A stretch of 64,000 bases of DNA from Desulfovibrio sp. JC022 (GTDB lineage: Bacteria > Desulfobacterota > Desulfovibrionia > Desulfovibrionales > Desulfovibrionaceae), in assembly GCF_010470665.1 (NCBI RefSeq), contig NZ_VOPZ01000007.1, positions 45,105-109,104 of the forward strand, in the 5' to 3' direction. Positions 8,785 to 17,769 of this stretch are shown piece after piece. Within the stretch, counting starts at the first letter, position 1, and the number at the start of each line of letters is the position of its first letter. Under the pieces are notes generated by a model. It did not search any database, had not been told where the DNA came from, and saw only the letters and a program-made list of their open reading frames with translations. Both the position numbers and the translations under genes were made by a program.

Positions 8785-9807
8785 GTGGAAATTTTTGATA
8801 ATCCTGATCGTATTAAGCTGGCTTTTGGAATTCCGTTTTTTAATATGGATTTCAATGAGCTGATGCTGACCGTGGGAGAACGTGCCGGCGCGAAAGAAAA
8901 GACTATGATTTTCGCGCCCTCTTTCCCGTGGCTTATGGATTATGCCAAGTATCCCAATTTATGCCCGGATTGTGCAGACTTCATTCTTCCTACAGATTCG
9001 GAAATGGTCAGCTTAGCCGAAAAAGCTGAAATCAAGCTGAAAATGCCTTTGGAATATTTTGAAATCCCGGAACAAATCGCCCGCATCTGCGCCCACTACG
9101 GATTCAGCCTGCTCCATGTTTCTGAATCGGCACTGAAAACTGATATCCTTATCCGTGACGGCTACGTACCCCTGTCGTGGGACTTATTCACTAATTTTAA
9201 GACCACGGGCGATCTGGATGAAATTGATATACAATCAATTGTCGGCAGTGCTAATAATCTACGCCCGGACATTGTACTTATCTCAGCCCCGCCCGAATCC
9301 ATCAGCAGTTGTGTACCTAAAATCTATGAACAGCTCCACAACTGTGTGCTGATTTGCGTCCCGCAGGATATGGACAAAAATAAAGTTGCGGACAAGCTGG
9401 ATAACATCTTTATCCCGCTGCTGCTTCTACGCGAAGAGATTAATTTTCTGGACGAAATCAAACGCAAGGCTTCAATGGCCCTGCCATCTTCTGTGAGATT
9501 TGACGAAAGTAGCATTCCGCCGACAATTACAATCTCCGGCACCCTTGATGCGGGGATAACCCCTGATTTGATTCGCACCGGAACCCGTATGCTGAAACGC
9601 AATTTTTCCCCGGCACTGGATTTATCCGCAACCCATGCGACTTCAGTCAAAGGGATGGAAGCCCTGTGCTTCCTGAGCCGTAAATTCCGTGATGCCGGAA
9701 AAAAACTTCGCATATCCGAAATTTCAGATGAACTGCAAAATACCCTGCATAGTTCAGGCGTACTATCTTACTTTGTTGATTATCCCGGCATTCTGGACGA
9801 TTTATAA
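8785..9807 (+). CDS. WecG/TagA-like domain fused to a C-terminal STAS domain
   Basis: I take the start at GTG 8785 because AAAGGA lies six bases upstream. The longer in-frame extension runs through the stem-loop repeat. The 340-residue protein opens like WecG/TagA/CpsF glycosyltransferases (FGIPFFNMDFNELML). It has the matching mid-domain block DIVLISAPPESISSCVPKI, but the usual catalytic-loop residues are not evident. Residues about 245-335 form a STAS domain (ITISGTLDAGI...ALDLSATHATSVKGMEALCFL...GKKLRISEISDELQ), the fold of anti-sigma-factor antagonists. The combination suggests a regulatory or noncatalytic role; this is inference. No neighbouring kinase or phosphatase is present. Confidence 0.65.
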   Translation: MEIFDNPDRIKLAFGIPFFNMDFNELMLTVGERAGAKEKTMIFAPSFPWLMDYAKYPNLCPDCADFILPTDSEMVSLAEKAEIKLKMPLEYFEIPEQIARICAHYGFSLLHVSESALKTDILIRDGYVPLSWDLFTNFKTTGDLDEIDIQSIVGSANNLRPDIVLISAPPESISSCVPKIYEQLHNCVLICVPQDMDKNKVADKLDNIFIPLLLLREEINFLDEIKRKASMALPSSVRFDESSIPPTITISGTLDAGITPDLIRTGTRMLKRNFSPALDLSATHATSVKGMEALCFLSRKFRDAGKKLRISEISDELQNTLHSSGVLSYFVDYPGILDDL

Positions 9808-9842
9808 CCAAAAGTTCCCCTTCCCCAGCCGTCGGATACATC

Positions 9843-12185
9843 TTAAAGCATATTCACCGGGTCAAGATCCATGGTGATGCGAATCTGTTTTTTGTCAGGA
9901 TTACGGCGCGATATTTGAGCGTAAAGCTCGCGGGTCTTCATCCAATCATCAGACTTAAGCAGACAGTTAAACCGCTTGCGTCCGCGCAACTGGGCCAACG
10001 GAGCGGGAACAGGTCCCATGGCCATAATTCCGGCCTCTTTTGCCGCATCGCGAATCATACTGAAAAATTGAGGACAGAGATGCTCCCCCTCCCAGCCCAT
10101 GGGATGGCTGATGCGGATCAGAGTCAACTTGGTGAACGGCGGATAACGAAACCTGCGCCGCTTCTCAATTTCCTTCTCAAAAAATGTTTTGTAATCGGCA
10201 GAAGTTACCGCCCCCCAGATAGGATTCTGCGGGTTGCGGGTCTGGATAATGACCTCTCCGGGCTTCTCGCCCCTGCCCGCACGCCCGGAAACCTGCACCA
10301 GAAGCTGAAATGTTCGCTCGGCTGAACGGTAATCAGGCAGGTTAAGCCCCAGATCACCCTCGGAAACAACTACCAGCGTTACGCCGGGAAAGTTGTGCCC
10401 CTTGGAAAGCATCTGAGTACCGACCAGTACCTGCGCATCACCTCTGGCAAAACTCTTCAAAATTTCATCCAACCGTTCCTGCCTGCGGGTCGAATCGCGG
10501 TCCATGCGCAAAATTTTCGTTTCCGGCGGCAGAGCCTTGGCAACCTGCTCTTCAAGCCGCTCCGTACCGCCCCCCAAGGGCATGAGATTGCTCCCACCGC
10601 AAGTAGCGCACGGCAAAGGGAAATGATAGGCATTGCCGCAATAGTGGCAGATTACCCGCTCCCGTCCTTTGTGGTAGGTCATACTCACATTGCAATGCGG
10701 ACACTTAAACGGTTCTTCGCAATCTGTGCAGTAAATGAGCGGAGAAAAACCACGGCGGTTAAGCATGACCACGGCCTGCTCTCCCCTCTCCACCACCTCT
10801 TTCAAACGGGCTTCTGTTTCCGGGGCAAAAGGCTCTTCCGGGTTCTTGATGGCACTGGTATCGACCACCTTGACCGCAGGAAGTACGGATTTGCCGACCC
10901 GTTTTTCCATGGAAATAACTTCAAAAGCACCCTGCTGCGCTGCGTGAAAAGTCTTAATGTCAGGGGTTGCCGAACCGAGAACCAGCAGACTTCCGGTCAT
11001 ATGGGCCAGCACATAGGCCACTTCCTTAGCTTGATAAGGCAATCGCTCTTCCTGCTTGTAGGATTCGTCATGCTCCTCATCAATAATTATCAGGCCGGGA
11101 TTACGCACCGGAAGAAAGAGAGCCGAGCGGGTGCCGACGATCAGGGCCGGGCTGTCATCCTCGGCAAGTGCGCGGAAAATAGCTTCCTTGCGTACCGGGG
11201 TCTGGTAACCGTGATAAAGATATTTACGTGTTTCCGGAAACAGCGGGCAGATGCCGTTCCACAAAGCGTAGGCAAGAGCAATCTCCGGAACCAGCACAAT
11301 TACAGACTTGCCCTGCTCCATGCATTTGCGGGCCGCAGTCATGTAGACGAGAGTCTTACCACTCCCGGTGATCCCGTGCAGCAGCTTAACCGCACTTTTA
11401 GGTTCATCAAGAGCCGCAAGCAGTTCATCAATGGCAAGCTGCTGTTGTTCCGAAGGGGTAAAGTCCCACTTAGGTCCGGTTGCAGCACACTTTTCTGACG
11501 GATTACGCTCTTCTTCAGGAGGCGGACCGATCTTGACCAGCGAATCGGAATGAAGCTTTTTAATCACTCCGTTGGTCCAGTCCCCCATGATATTTTTCAA
11601 AAATCCTTTTTCACGGGGACCGTTCTCAAAAATAAATTCCAGAATCTGCAACTGACGGGCAGCATTGGGACGCACAGGCCACGGAGGATCGGAAGTCAGG
11701 CTGACATATTCTTCCTTTTCAATGGAAGCAGGCAGACTTACATTCATCCGCCCTTCATCATAAATTTTGACCAGTTCCATACGCCGCTCCGAAGGAAGAC
11801 GGGCAATATCCAGAGCCTTAAGCCTTGCAGGGAAAGAACGGTCTGCAACTTTAAAAGAGACCTTGGCACTGCGAAACCGCTTGGGAACAACATTCTCCAG
11901 CACCTTACCCAAGGGCTGCATCTGGCGGGCACCGATGTTGCGGTAGAGCTTGAAGTGATTGGAATTTAAAAGCGGTTCTCGCTCAAGAGGCCAGATAACG
12001 GATTTGAGTTCCACATTTTCCGGCAGATTATCCACAGTCTCAATAAGAAAAGCCACCCGCACGGAACGCCCCAAAGGCACGAGAACCCGCTGTCCTTCCA
12101 TGAGTTCGGGAAGGTCGGCGGGTGCTTCGTATGTGTAAATTGAATATGGTGGGCTGGCGAGACAGGCCTGCCAGAGAGTTGTCAT
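9843..12185 (-). CDS. priA: primosomal replication restart helicase
   Basis: PriA is a cytosolic 3'-5' DNA helicase that reloads the replisome at stalled forks. Helicase motifs are in order: HGITGSGKTLVYM (Walker A, near residue 270), IIIDEEHDESYKQEERLPY (DEEH box) and LGSATPD. The zinc-binding cysteine clusters follow (CTDC, CPHC, CHYC, CATC), then the LVGTQMLSKGHNFPGVTLV and QVSGRAGRG motifs. At 780 residues it is full length, with the N-terminal 3'-DNA-binding domain (MTTLWQACLASP start). It follows the secreted-protein gene by 2 bp and is the last gene of the ftsH-to-priA run. Confidence 0.97.
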   Translation of the reverse strand: MTTLWQACLASPPYSIYTYEAPADLPELMEGQRVLVPLGRSVRVAFLIETVDNLPENVELKSVIWPLEREPLLNSNHFKLYRNIGARQMQPLGKVLENVVPKRFRSAKVSFKVADRSFPARLKALDIARLPSERRMELVKIYDEGRMNVSLPASIEKEEYVSLTSDPPWPVRPNAARQLQILEFIFENGPREKGFLKNIMGDWTNGVIKKLHSDSLVKIGPPPEEERNPSEKCAATGPKWDFTPSEQQQLAIDELLAALDEPKSAVKLLHGITGSGKTLVYMTAARKCMEQGKSVIVLVPEIALAYALWNGICPLFPETRKYLYHGYQTPVRKEAIFRALAEDDSPALIVGTRSALFLPVRNPGLIIIDEEHDESYKQEERLPYQAKEVAYVLAHMTGSLLVLGSATPDIKTFHAAQQGAFEVISMEKRVGKSVLPAVKVVDTSAIKNPEEPFAPETEARLKEVVERGEQAVVMLNRRGFSPLIYCTDCEEPFKCPHCNVSMTYHKGRERVICHYCGNAYHFPLPCATCGGSNLMPLGGGTERLEEQVAKALPPETKILRMDRDSTRRQERLDEILKSFARGDAQVLVGTQMLSKGHNFPGVTLVVVSEGDLGLNLPDYRSAERTFQLLVQVSGRAGRGEKPGEVIIQTRNPQNPIWGAVTSADYKTFFEKEIEKRRRFRYPPFTKLTLIRISHPMGWEGEHLCPQFFSMIRDAAKEAGIMAMGPVPAPLAQLRGRKRFNCLLKSDDWMKTRELYAQISRRNPDKKQIRITMDLDPVNML

Positions 12186-12187
12186 TT

Positions 12188-12952
12188 TTATTCCGATTTA
12201 TTGAGTCTGAGACATTTTTTCAAAAATTCGTAAACCTGACCGGAAGGAACTCCGCATCCCTTGGACTTTTTAACCGCAACCGGAGAAAAGACCACAGGCG
12301 AAATCTTCTTGCGAATACTCTTCCACTGGATATTGAAATCAAGGATATCATCACCCATTTTCAAAGTCCCGGTGTGAGGCAGCATGAATCCGGCAAATTT
12401 GGAAAAAGTACCGAAACTTATTTCCTGCTGCGGACCCAGTACAATCTTAAGCGGTGAAAAATTTTCATTATTAAACCAGATTTGAGGAGAGGTTTCATCC
12501 CCCTGCTCCGCGCCGAAAACAAAAGCCGGGGTATTATCGTAAAACCCGTAACTCTTGGTTGCATTGGTCACCCCGATGGACATCCAGTCCGAAACCGGAT
12601 CATCCGGGGCCCAAAATTGAAGCATAGACGGGGGCATCCCAGCGTCAGCAGGACATTGGGCAATGGTCTTAAAATACTGTCCTACAGATTTTGCCTCAAC
12701 AGTAGCATTGCTGCCCGCTTCGGAAAATGTCTGCTGCCAATGATCATGCCCGCGCTTAATGACAAGGGTTGTTCCCGGTTCTGAAGGAAAGGTCAATTCA
12801 GCTTCATATGAAGTCAATGCACCGTATTTCTGGTACATTGTCTCATCGATTTCCTCGTCAGACGGAAAAAAAGCCCTTGCCGGGCTGCTGCAAAACAGAC
12901 TCACGGCAAGGACTGAAAGTATCACATAAGTATTTAAATTCTTTACGAACAA
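12188..12952 (-). CDS. secreted protein of unknown function
   Basis: The protein (254 residues) begins with a clear signal peptide: VILSVLAVSLFCSSPARA, with cleavage expected after ARA near residue 27. The mature part is soluble and beta-rich by eye (SYEAELTFPSEPGTTLVIKRG, MPPSMLQFWAPDDPVSDWMSIG), so it is probably periplasmic. LolA-like folds begin similarly, but I see no decisive motif. It overlaps the galU 3' end by 10 bp and precedes priA by 2 bp, so it belongs to the same transcript. Confidence 0.7.
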   Translation of the reverse strand: MFVKNLNTYVILSVLAVSLFCSSPARAFFPSDEEIDETMYQKYGALTSYEAELTFPSEPGTTLVIKRGHDHWQQTFSEAGSNATVEAKSVGQYFKTIAQCPADAGMPPSMLQFWAPDDPVSDWMSIGVTNATKSYGFYDNTPAFVFGAEQGDETSPQIWFNNENFSPLKIVLGPQQEISFGTFSKFAGFMLPHTGTLKMGDDILDFNIQWKSIRKKISPVVFSPVAVKKSKGCGVPSGQVYEFLKKCLRLNKSE

Positions 12953-13812
12953 GACAAAAGCTCCCGCAATCTGGCTACAACGTCATCACGCAGCCCCTCG
13001 TCCTGAAGGGCGAAGTAAACATTTGCGGTAAGATAATCTACCCAGTCCCCGGCGTCAAACCTTTGTCCGCGAAGTTTCACGGCCAGCAGTTTGTTATCCT
13101 GAGCCAGACCCTGCAAAGCGTCGGTGAGCTGAATTTCTCCACCCACACCCGGCTCAAGTCTTTCCAGATGATCAAAAATCTCAGGCAGCAGAACATAACG
13201 CCCTACAATTGCCAGCCTCGAAGGAGCCTGACCGATAGGGGGTTTTTCCACCAGAGAACGGACTCTGTACATGCCCGGCGCAAATTCCTCACCCTGAATA
13301 ATTCCGTAACGATCCACCTTGTTGTCAGGCACTTCAATAACGCCGACAACAGCCATATTTTCGGTACGGGCAGCATCAATCAGCTGCTTGATACCCGGCT
13401 CAAGGCCGAACATAAGGTCATCACCGACCATTACAGCAAAGGGATCGTTCTTGCAGACTTCCTTGGCACAGAGAACAGCATGACCCAAGCCAAGCTGTTT
13501 TTTCTGACGCACGGAAATGATATTAACCATCTCCGCCACCTTTCTCACTTCTTCAAGGGCCTCGGTCTTTCCGCCGCGCTCAAGTACATCCTCAAGGGAG
13601 AGGTTGTAATCAAAGTGGTCTTCAATGATCTTTTTGTTCTGGTTGTTAATAAAAACAACATCGGTCAGTCCGCTGGACATGGCCTCTTCAACCACGTGCT
13701 GCACAACGGGCTTTTTGAAAATCGGCAGCATTTCCTTGGGAATGTTCTTGGTGGCAGGCAATGATCTTGTACCCCATCCAGCAACCGGAACAATAACTTT
13801 TTTGATGACCAT
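12943..13812 (-). CDS. galU: UTP--glucose-1-phosphate uridylyltransferase
   Basis: GalU makes UDP-glucose, the glucosyl donor for surface polysaccharides, in the cytosol. The nucleotidyltransferase start VIVPVAGWGTRSLPATKNIPKEMLP is present with the G-x-G-T-R nucleotide loop and its catalytic Lys. QLGLGHAVLCA, FAVMVGDDLM and VEKPP follow in the usual order, and 289 residues is typical. Note AGWGTR where many GalU have AGLGTR, a tolerated change. It follows glmM by about 50 bp on the same strand, linking hexose-phosphate activation to the cell-envelope genes here. Confidence 0.95.
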   Translation of the reverse strand: MVIKKVIVPVAGWGTRSLPATKNIPKEMLPIFKKPVVQHVVEEAMSSGLTDVVFINNQNKKIIEDHFDYNLSLEDVLERGGKTEALEEVRKVAEMVNIISVRQKKQLGLGHAVLCAKEVCKNDPFAVMVGDDLMFGLEPGIKQLIDAARTENMAVVGVIEVPDNKVDRYGIIQGEEFAPGMYRVRSLVEKPPIGQAPSRLAIVGRYVLLPEIFDHLERLEPGVGGEIQLTDALQGLAQDNKLLAVKLRGQRFDAGDWVDYLTANVYFALQDEGLRDDVVARLRELLSCS

Positions 13813-13864
13813 TGATCATATCTCCTTGAAAAGATTCGGTCTTATCTTGCGACCGAAGGAATTA

Positions 13865-15214
13865 TCAACGTAAATGTTCTTCCAGAACTCCTGCAAGCTC
13901 GGAAGTATAAAGTTCAACCTTGGAACTGTCTTCCGCTTCCACCATTACTCTGGCTACGGATTCAGTTCCTGAATAACGCAACAGCACACGCCCTTTTCCG
14001 GCCAATTCCTGCTCGACCTGCTTGAGAGCATCCTGCACAGCCGGAACCTCTTCAAAAGGCCTTTTCCGCTTAACGTGAACATTCTGTAATTTTTGCGGAT
14101 AAAGTTCAAGCAGTCCGGAAAGTTCGGAAAGCGGTCTGTTCTTCGCACACAGTATACGCAATAACTGTAAGGCTGCAAGCAGACCATCACCTGTGGTACT
14201 GAATTCTTTAAAAATAAGATGGCCGGACTGCTCTCCGCCGAGGATTGCTCCCTCGCGGCGCATGGCCTCCACTACATAACGGTCACCCACCGGAGTACGC
14301 AGCAGTGTTCCGCCATTTTCCTTCATGAAATTTTCAAGAGCCATATTACTCATGACCGTTGAAACCAGCATATTATGAGCAAGCTTATCGCGCTCCATGA
14401 GATCTGCTGCACACATGGCCATAATCACATCACCATCAAGGACCTGACCCTTTTCATCAACAACGATCAGCCGGTCGGCGTCACCATCAAGAGCCAGTCC
14501 GATGTCAGCATGCTCTTCAACAACCCTCTGTCCAAGAATCTCGGGGTAGAGAGAGCCGCATTTATCGTTAATATTAAGTCCATCAGGCTTGTCGCCGATA
14601 CGCACAACTTCCGCCCCCAGCTCTTCAAACATATGTCCGAGACTGTAGGCTGCACCGTTGGCGCAATCCAGAACAAGTTTAACCCCATTCAGGGTCATAT
14701 CCTGCGGAAAGCTGTACTTAAGATAAACAATGTAGCGCCCGCGAGCATCTTCAATCTTGTAAGCACGGCCCACTTTTTCCGACTGGGGATAATCCCACTG
14801 GGTATCCTGCGAAAGGACCATATCAGCAATTTCGTCTTCAACCGCATCGGGAAGTTTGTAACCGCATGAATCGAAGAATTTAATCCCGTTATCCATAAAC
14901 GGATTGTGAGAGGCGGAAATGACAATACCGAGATCCGCACGCATGTTGCGGGTCAGGAAGGACACTGCCGGGGTAGGCATGGGACCAACCTGAAAAACAT
15001 CCATACCCATAGCGCAAAGCCCCGCAGTAAGTGCGGATTCGAACACATACCCGGAAAGGCGGGTATCTTTACCGATAATAACTTTATGACGCTGTTTTCC
15101 GTTCCTGAAGTAAGAACCTGCGGCAAGGCCCATACGCAGAGCAACCTCTGCGGTCATGGGAAAAATATTTACCTGGCCGCGCAGACCGTCAGTTCCGAAC
15201 AAACGTTTATTCAT
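13865..15214 (-). CDS. glmM: phosphoglucosamine mutase
   Basis: GlmM converts glucosamine-6-phosphate to glucosamine-1-phosphate for peptidoglycan and LPS precursors. The N-terminal [13 protein letters not shown] and the catalytic phosphoserine loop [17 protein letters not shown] (Ser near residue 100) are present. So are the metal loop [17 protein letters not shown], the sugar loop [10 protein letters not shown] and the phosphate loop [16 protein letters not shown] chose the ATG at 15214, with GGAGAG six bases upstream, over an in-frame TTG four codons earlier. It follows cdaA and ybbR, the classic c-di-AMP/GlmM cluster in which CdaA activity is linked to GlmM. Confidence 0.96.
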   Translation of the reverse strand: MNKRLFGTDGLRGQVNIFPMTAEVALRMGLAAGSYFRNGKQRHKVIIGKDTRLSGYVFESALTAGLCAMGMDVFQVGPMPTPAVSFLTRNMRADLGIVISASHNPFMDNGIKFFDSCGYKLPDAVEDEIADMVLSQDTQWDYPQSEKVGRAYKIEDARGRYIVYLKYSFPQDMTLNGVKLVLDCANGAAYSLGHMFEELGAEVVRIGDKPDGLNINDKCGSLYPEILGQRVVEEHADIGLALDGDADRLIVVDEKGQVLDGDVIMAMCAADLMERDKLAHNMLVSTVMSNMALENFMKENGGTLLRTPVGDRYVVEAMRREGAILGGEQSGHLIFKEFSTTGDGLLAALQLLRILCAKNRPLSELSGLLELYPQKLQNVHVKRKRPFEEVPAVQDALKQVEQELAGKGRVLLRYSGTESVARVMVEAEDSSKVELYTSELAGVLEEHLR

Positions 15215-15250
15215 CCATCTCTCCAAAAATATGCAGGCCGTTCAAAAAAC

Positions 15251-16168
15251 TTACGGCTCCTGCCTCGATATAGTTACGGTTATTGCTTCAGGCTTTCTCT
15301 TTTTAACAGAGCACCCTTTGGGCAGGGTAACCTCATAAGGTACGACATTATCACCATCTTGAATTGTCGCGCTCAAATCTATTGAAGCAGTAATCTCATC
15401 TCTGAATCCTTTTTTCCTGAAGAAGGGTTTTGGACCTTCCACAAGCAGCCTGACGTAATTCTGGCTGGCCGCAAAGTCAATATCATCCGGGCTTAAAATG
15501 TAAAGAGGTACCTTGACCCACATTTTTCCTGAACGGACCGCAAAATCAAGAGAAACACTTACCAGCCCCGGATTAGATTCCACAGTCTCCGGTAATTGCA
15601 GGGGAAGTTCGCCGTGCCAGTTACCGGGAGAATCAGTATCAAGCATGATGGGCTGGGTTCTGACCTGAGCAATTTTTTTCAAAACAGAAGCAGGACCGCG
15701 CAAGGTTACTTCGTCAGGTTCGCTATACTTTTTCTTCAAAGTATAATCGCGATGCAAGTCCCCATCCCACGTAGGAATAACCCGGACCCGCTTTTTCACA
15801 AACATATCCATCACCAAATTGATATTGGAAGGATTAAGCTCCACAACCTCAAGCGCGCTGCCGAGTCCCAGATTTTCCGGTACTATATTGATCGGGTTGT
15901 TACCCACAACAAGATGTCCGGTATCAAGCGAATAAGCTATTTTCTTGGTGTCCAGATTACGGATCAACCCTTTAGGGCCACGCAAACGCACTGAGACCTT
16001 GCTAATCATGCCGTCACGAATGATCATTCCCTGCGGAGGATTAATAATCTCCAGCGGAAATTCTACCCATGTCTCAACCAGGTCTCGCCCGGTAACCAGA
16101 TACCAGGTCAAAACTGACATCATGAGTGCTATGGCGGCTATTTTCCAGTGCTGTATTTTCATAAGCAT
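15251..16168 (-). CDS. YbbR/CdaR-type membrane-anchored regulator
   Basis: This 305-residue protein has one N-terminal membrane helix (IAAIALMMSVLTWYLVTG). Repeated YbbR domains on the outer face follow (for example KVSVRLRGPKGLIRNL, EVTLRGPASVLKKIAQV, YVRLLVEGPKP). In other bacteria YbbR/CdaR binds CdaA and modulates c-di-AMP synthesis. The ATG at 16168 overlaps the cdaA stop codon (TGATG), so translation is coupled. It lies between cdaA and glmM, the conserved gene order for this complex. Confidence 0.9.
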   Translation of the reverse strand: MLMKIQHWKIAAIALMMSVLTWYLVTGRDLVETWVEFPLEIINPPQGMIIRDGMISKVSVRLRGPKGLIRNLDTKKIAYSLDTGHLVVGNNPINIVPENLGLGSALEVVELNPSNINLVMDMFVKKRVRVIPTWDGDLHRDYTLKKKYSEPDEVTLRGPASVLKKIAQVRTQPIMLDTDSPGNWHGELPLQLPETVESNPGLVSVSLDFAVRSGKMWVKVPLYILSPDDIDFAASQNYVRLLVEGPKPFFRKKGFRDEITASIDLSATIQDGDNVVPYEVTLPKGCSVKKRKPEAITVTISRQEP

Positions 16169-16917
16169 CAAGTCAAAACGTTTTTCAAAACACGTTTAAG
16201 GCGGATAATATCAAGACTGGTGGTAAGTTTTCCACCAATAGCCGCAGACATGGTCCCTCTTTCCTCAGAAACAACAAGGGCAATAGCGTCGGTTTCCTCA
16301 CTGATGCCCAAAGCAGCTCTATGCCGGGTTCCGATGGCACTCTGACGTGTTGAAACCTGTGCCAGAGGGAGAATACAGGAAGCTGCAACTATCTTATTTG
16401 AATTGATGACCACCGCCCCGTCATGCAACGGGGTATCCGGCCAAAAAATATTGATCAATAGCTGCTTGCTGACCTGACCATTAACTTCAACCCCTTTTTC
16501 AAGGATATCCCCCAAGGGAACGTTTTTCTGGATAACAAGCAATGCCCCGATCTTCTGACGGGCCATGGAATCCATAGCTGAACAGATTTCATCAATGACA
16601 GCTATTTCGAAATCCTTCTTACGCCATAAACGGCCTGCGCCCATCTGGGCCAGACCTTTACGGATGTCCCGCTGAAAAAGGACAATAATTACAAGAAAAA
16701 TTGAACTCAGGAAGTTGGTCAGCAGCCAGTTAAGGGTATAAAGACCGAAAACATCGGAGATATAATAGACCAGTAGGACCAGCAGCAGCCCCCAGATAAC
16801 GGCAGCCGCACGGGTACCACGCACCAGCAGAATGATGTAAAAATAGACAATCGCCACCAGACCGATGTCCAGCAGTTCTTTCCAGGAAATTTGAAAGCCC
16901 AGAAATTCAAACATCAA
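16168..16917 (-). CDS. cdaA: diadenylate cyclase (c-di-AMP synthase)
   Basis: CdaA condenses two ATP into the messenger c-di-AMP, which controls osmolyte and potassium transport and cell-wall balance. Three N-terminal membrane helices (to about residue 80) precede the DAC domain. Its catalytic motifs are intact: DTPLHDGAVVI near residue 163, GTRHRAALGISEETDA near 205 and VVSEERGTMS near 225. At 249 residues it is usual for CdaA. It overlaps folP by 4 bp (ATGA) and ybbR by 1 bp, so the genes are tightly coupled. Confidence 0.96.
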   Translation of the reverse strand: MMFEFLGFQISWKELLDIGLVAIVYFYIILLVRGTRAAAVIWGLLLVLLVYYISDVFGLYTLNWLLTNFLSSIFLVIIVLFQRDIRKGLAQMGAGRLWRKKDFEIAVIDEICSAMDSMARQKIGALLVIQKNVPLGDILEKGVEVNGQVSKQLLINIFWPDTPLHDGAVVINSNKIVAASCILPLAQVSTRQSAIGTRHRAALGISEETDAIALVVSEERGTMSAAIGGKLTTSLDIIRLKRVLKNVLT

Positions 16918-17756
16918 TAATCTCCGCCGATCTCCTTCACTATTTTCAATGTCTGACTGGTCAGACCGACTTCATGCACCCGGTGGATAGGCACCCCACG
17001 GGCAGCAAGAACTGCTGTTGCGGCCTGAGTAGCATTCTGCCGCTCATCGGCTTCCAGTCCCAGAAGCTTACCCCAGAGAGACTTGTTGGAAAGCCCCATA
17101 TAAATGGGAAACCCCAGTTCCATGAATCGGTCAATCCTGCGCAGGATTACGAGATTATGCTCAAGAGTCTTTCCAAAGCCTATGCCGGGATCAAGCACTA
17201 TACGATTTTCAGGTAAACCCGACTTCACGAGTCTTTCAAGACTTTTTTCAAAAAATGTCAAAATATCTTCTATGACATTATCATAACTCGGCGACAATTG
17301 CATCTCTTCCGGTGTTCCCTGACTATGCATAAGTACATATCCGGGCTTAAGATCAGCCACAACATCAAGAAGAACCGGGTCCTGCGTAAAAGCTGAAACA
17401 TCATTAACAATAGCAGCTCCGGCCTCAACTGAAACACGGGCGACTTCACTCTTCACCGTATCAATGGAAACAACATGATCGCGACTGAGTTCGCTGATGA
17501 CCGGAACTACGCGGGCAAGCTCATCTTCAAGGGAGACCGGATCAGCAAAAGGCCTTGTACTCTCACCGCCCACATCGAGGATATCGGCCCCTTGAGCTGC
17601 GAGCAAACGGCCATGCTCTACGGCCTGCTGCGGATCATAATTTTTCCCCCCGTCATAAAATGAATCCGGGGTGACATTAACAATACCGGCAATAAAAAAG
17701 GGGGCAGGGCCTAACGCCCTGCCCCCCTTGACGGTCCATGAATAATTACGGGACAT
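16914..17756 (-). CDS. folP: dihydropteroate synthase
   Basis: FolP joins p-aminobenzoate to 6-hydroxymethyl-dihydropterin pyrophosphate in folate synthesis and is the sulfonamide target. Motifs are intact: GIVNVTPDSFYDGG near residue 25, DVGGESTRPFA near 60, SIDTVKSEVA, INDVSAF, DPGIGFGKT and the terminal GVPIHRVHEVG. Codons 11-21 encode a strong GC hairpin followed by six T on the coding strand, exactly an intrinsic terminator shape (see 17694-17726). The 13-bp gap to ftsH and the overlap with cdaA place it in one transcript. Confidence 0.96.
   Translation of the reverse strand: MSRNYSWTVKGGRALGPAPFFIAGIVNVTPDSFYDGGKNYDPQQAVEHGRLLAAQGADILDVGGESTRPFADPVSLEDELARVVPVISELSRDHVVSIDTVKSEVARVSVEAGAAIVNDVSAFTQDPVLLDVVADLKPGYVLMHSQGTPEEMQLSPSYDNVIEDILTFFEKSLERLVKSGLPENRIVLDPGIGFGKTLEHNLVILRRIDRFMELGFPIYMGLSNKSLWGKLLGLEADERQNATQAATAVLAARGVPIHRVHEVGLTSQTLKIVKEIGGDY
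17694..17726 (-). terminator. terminator-like hairpin inside the 5' end of folP
   Basis: A perfect 11-bp G/C stem (17700-17710 with 17716-17726) with a five-base loop is followed on the minus strand by six T. It lies 44 bp past the ftsH stop and within folP codons 11-21. It would attenuate readthrough from ftsH into folP-cdaA unless translating ribosomes keep the hairpin open. Its function is inferred from structure only. Confidence 0.65.
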
Positions 17757-17769
17757 AAATCCTGAATCC

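Noticed and set aside
10395..11498. 367-codon plus-strand frame opposite priA
   Set aside because: Shadow of PriA, whose helicase motifs are intact on the minus strand.
12769..13764. 331-codon plus-strand frame opposite galU
   Set aside because: Shadow of GalU; no family resemblance and no ribosome site.
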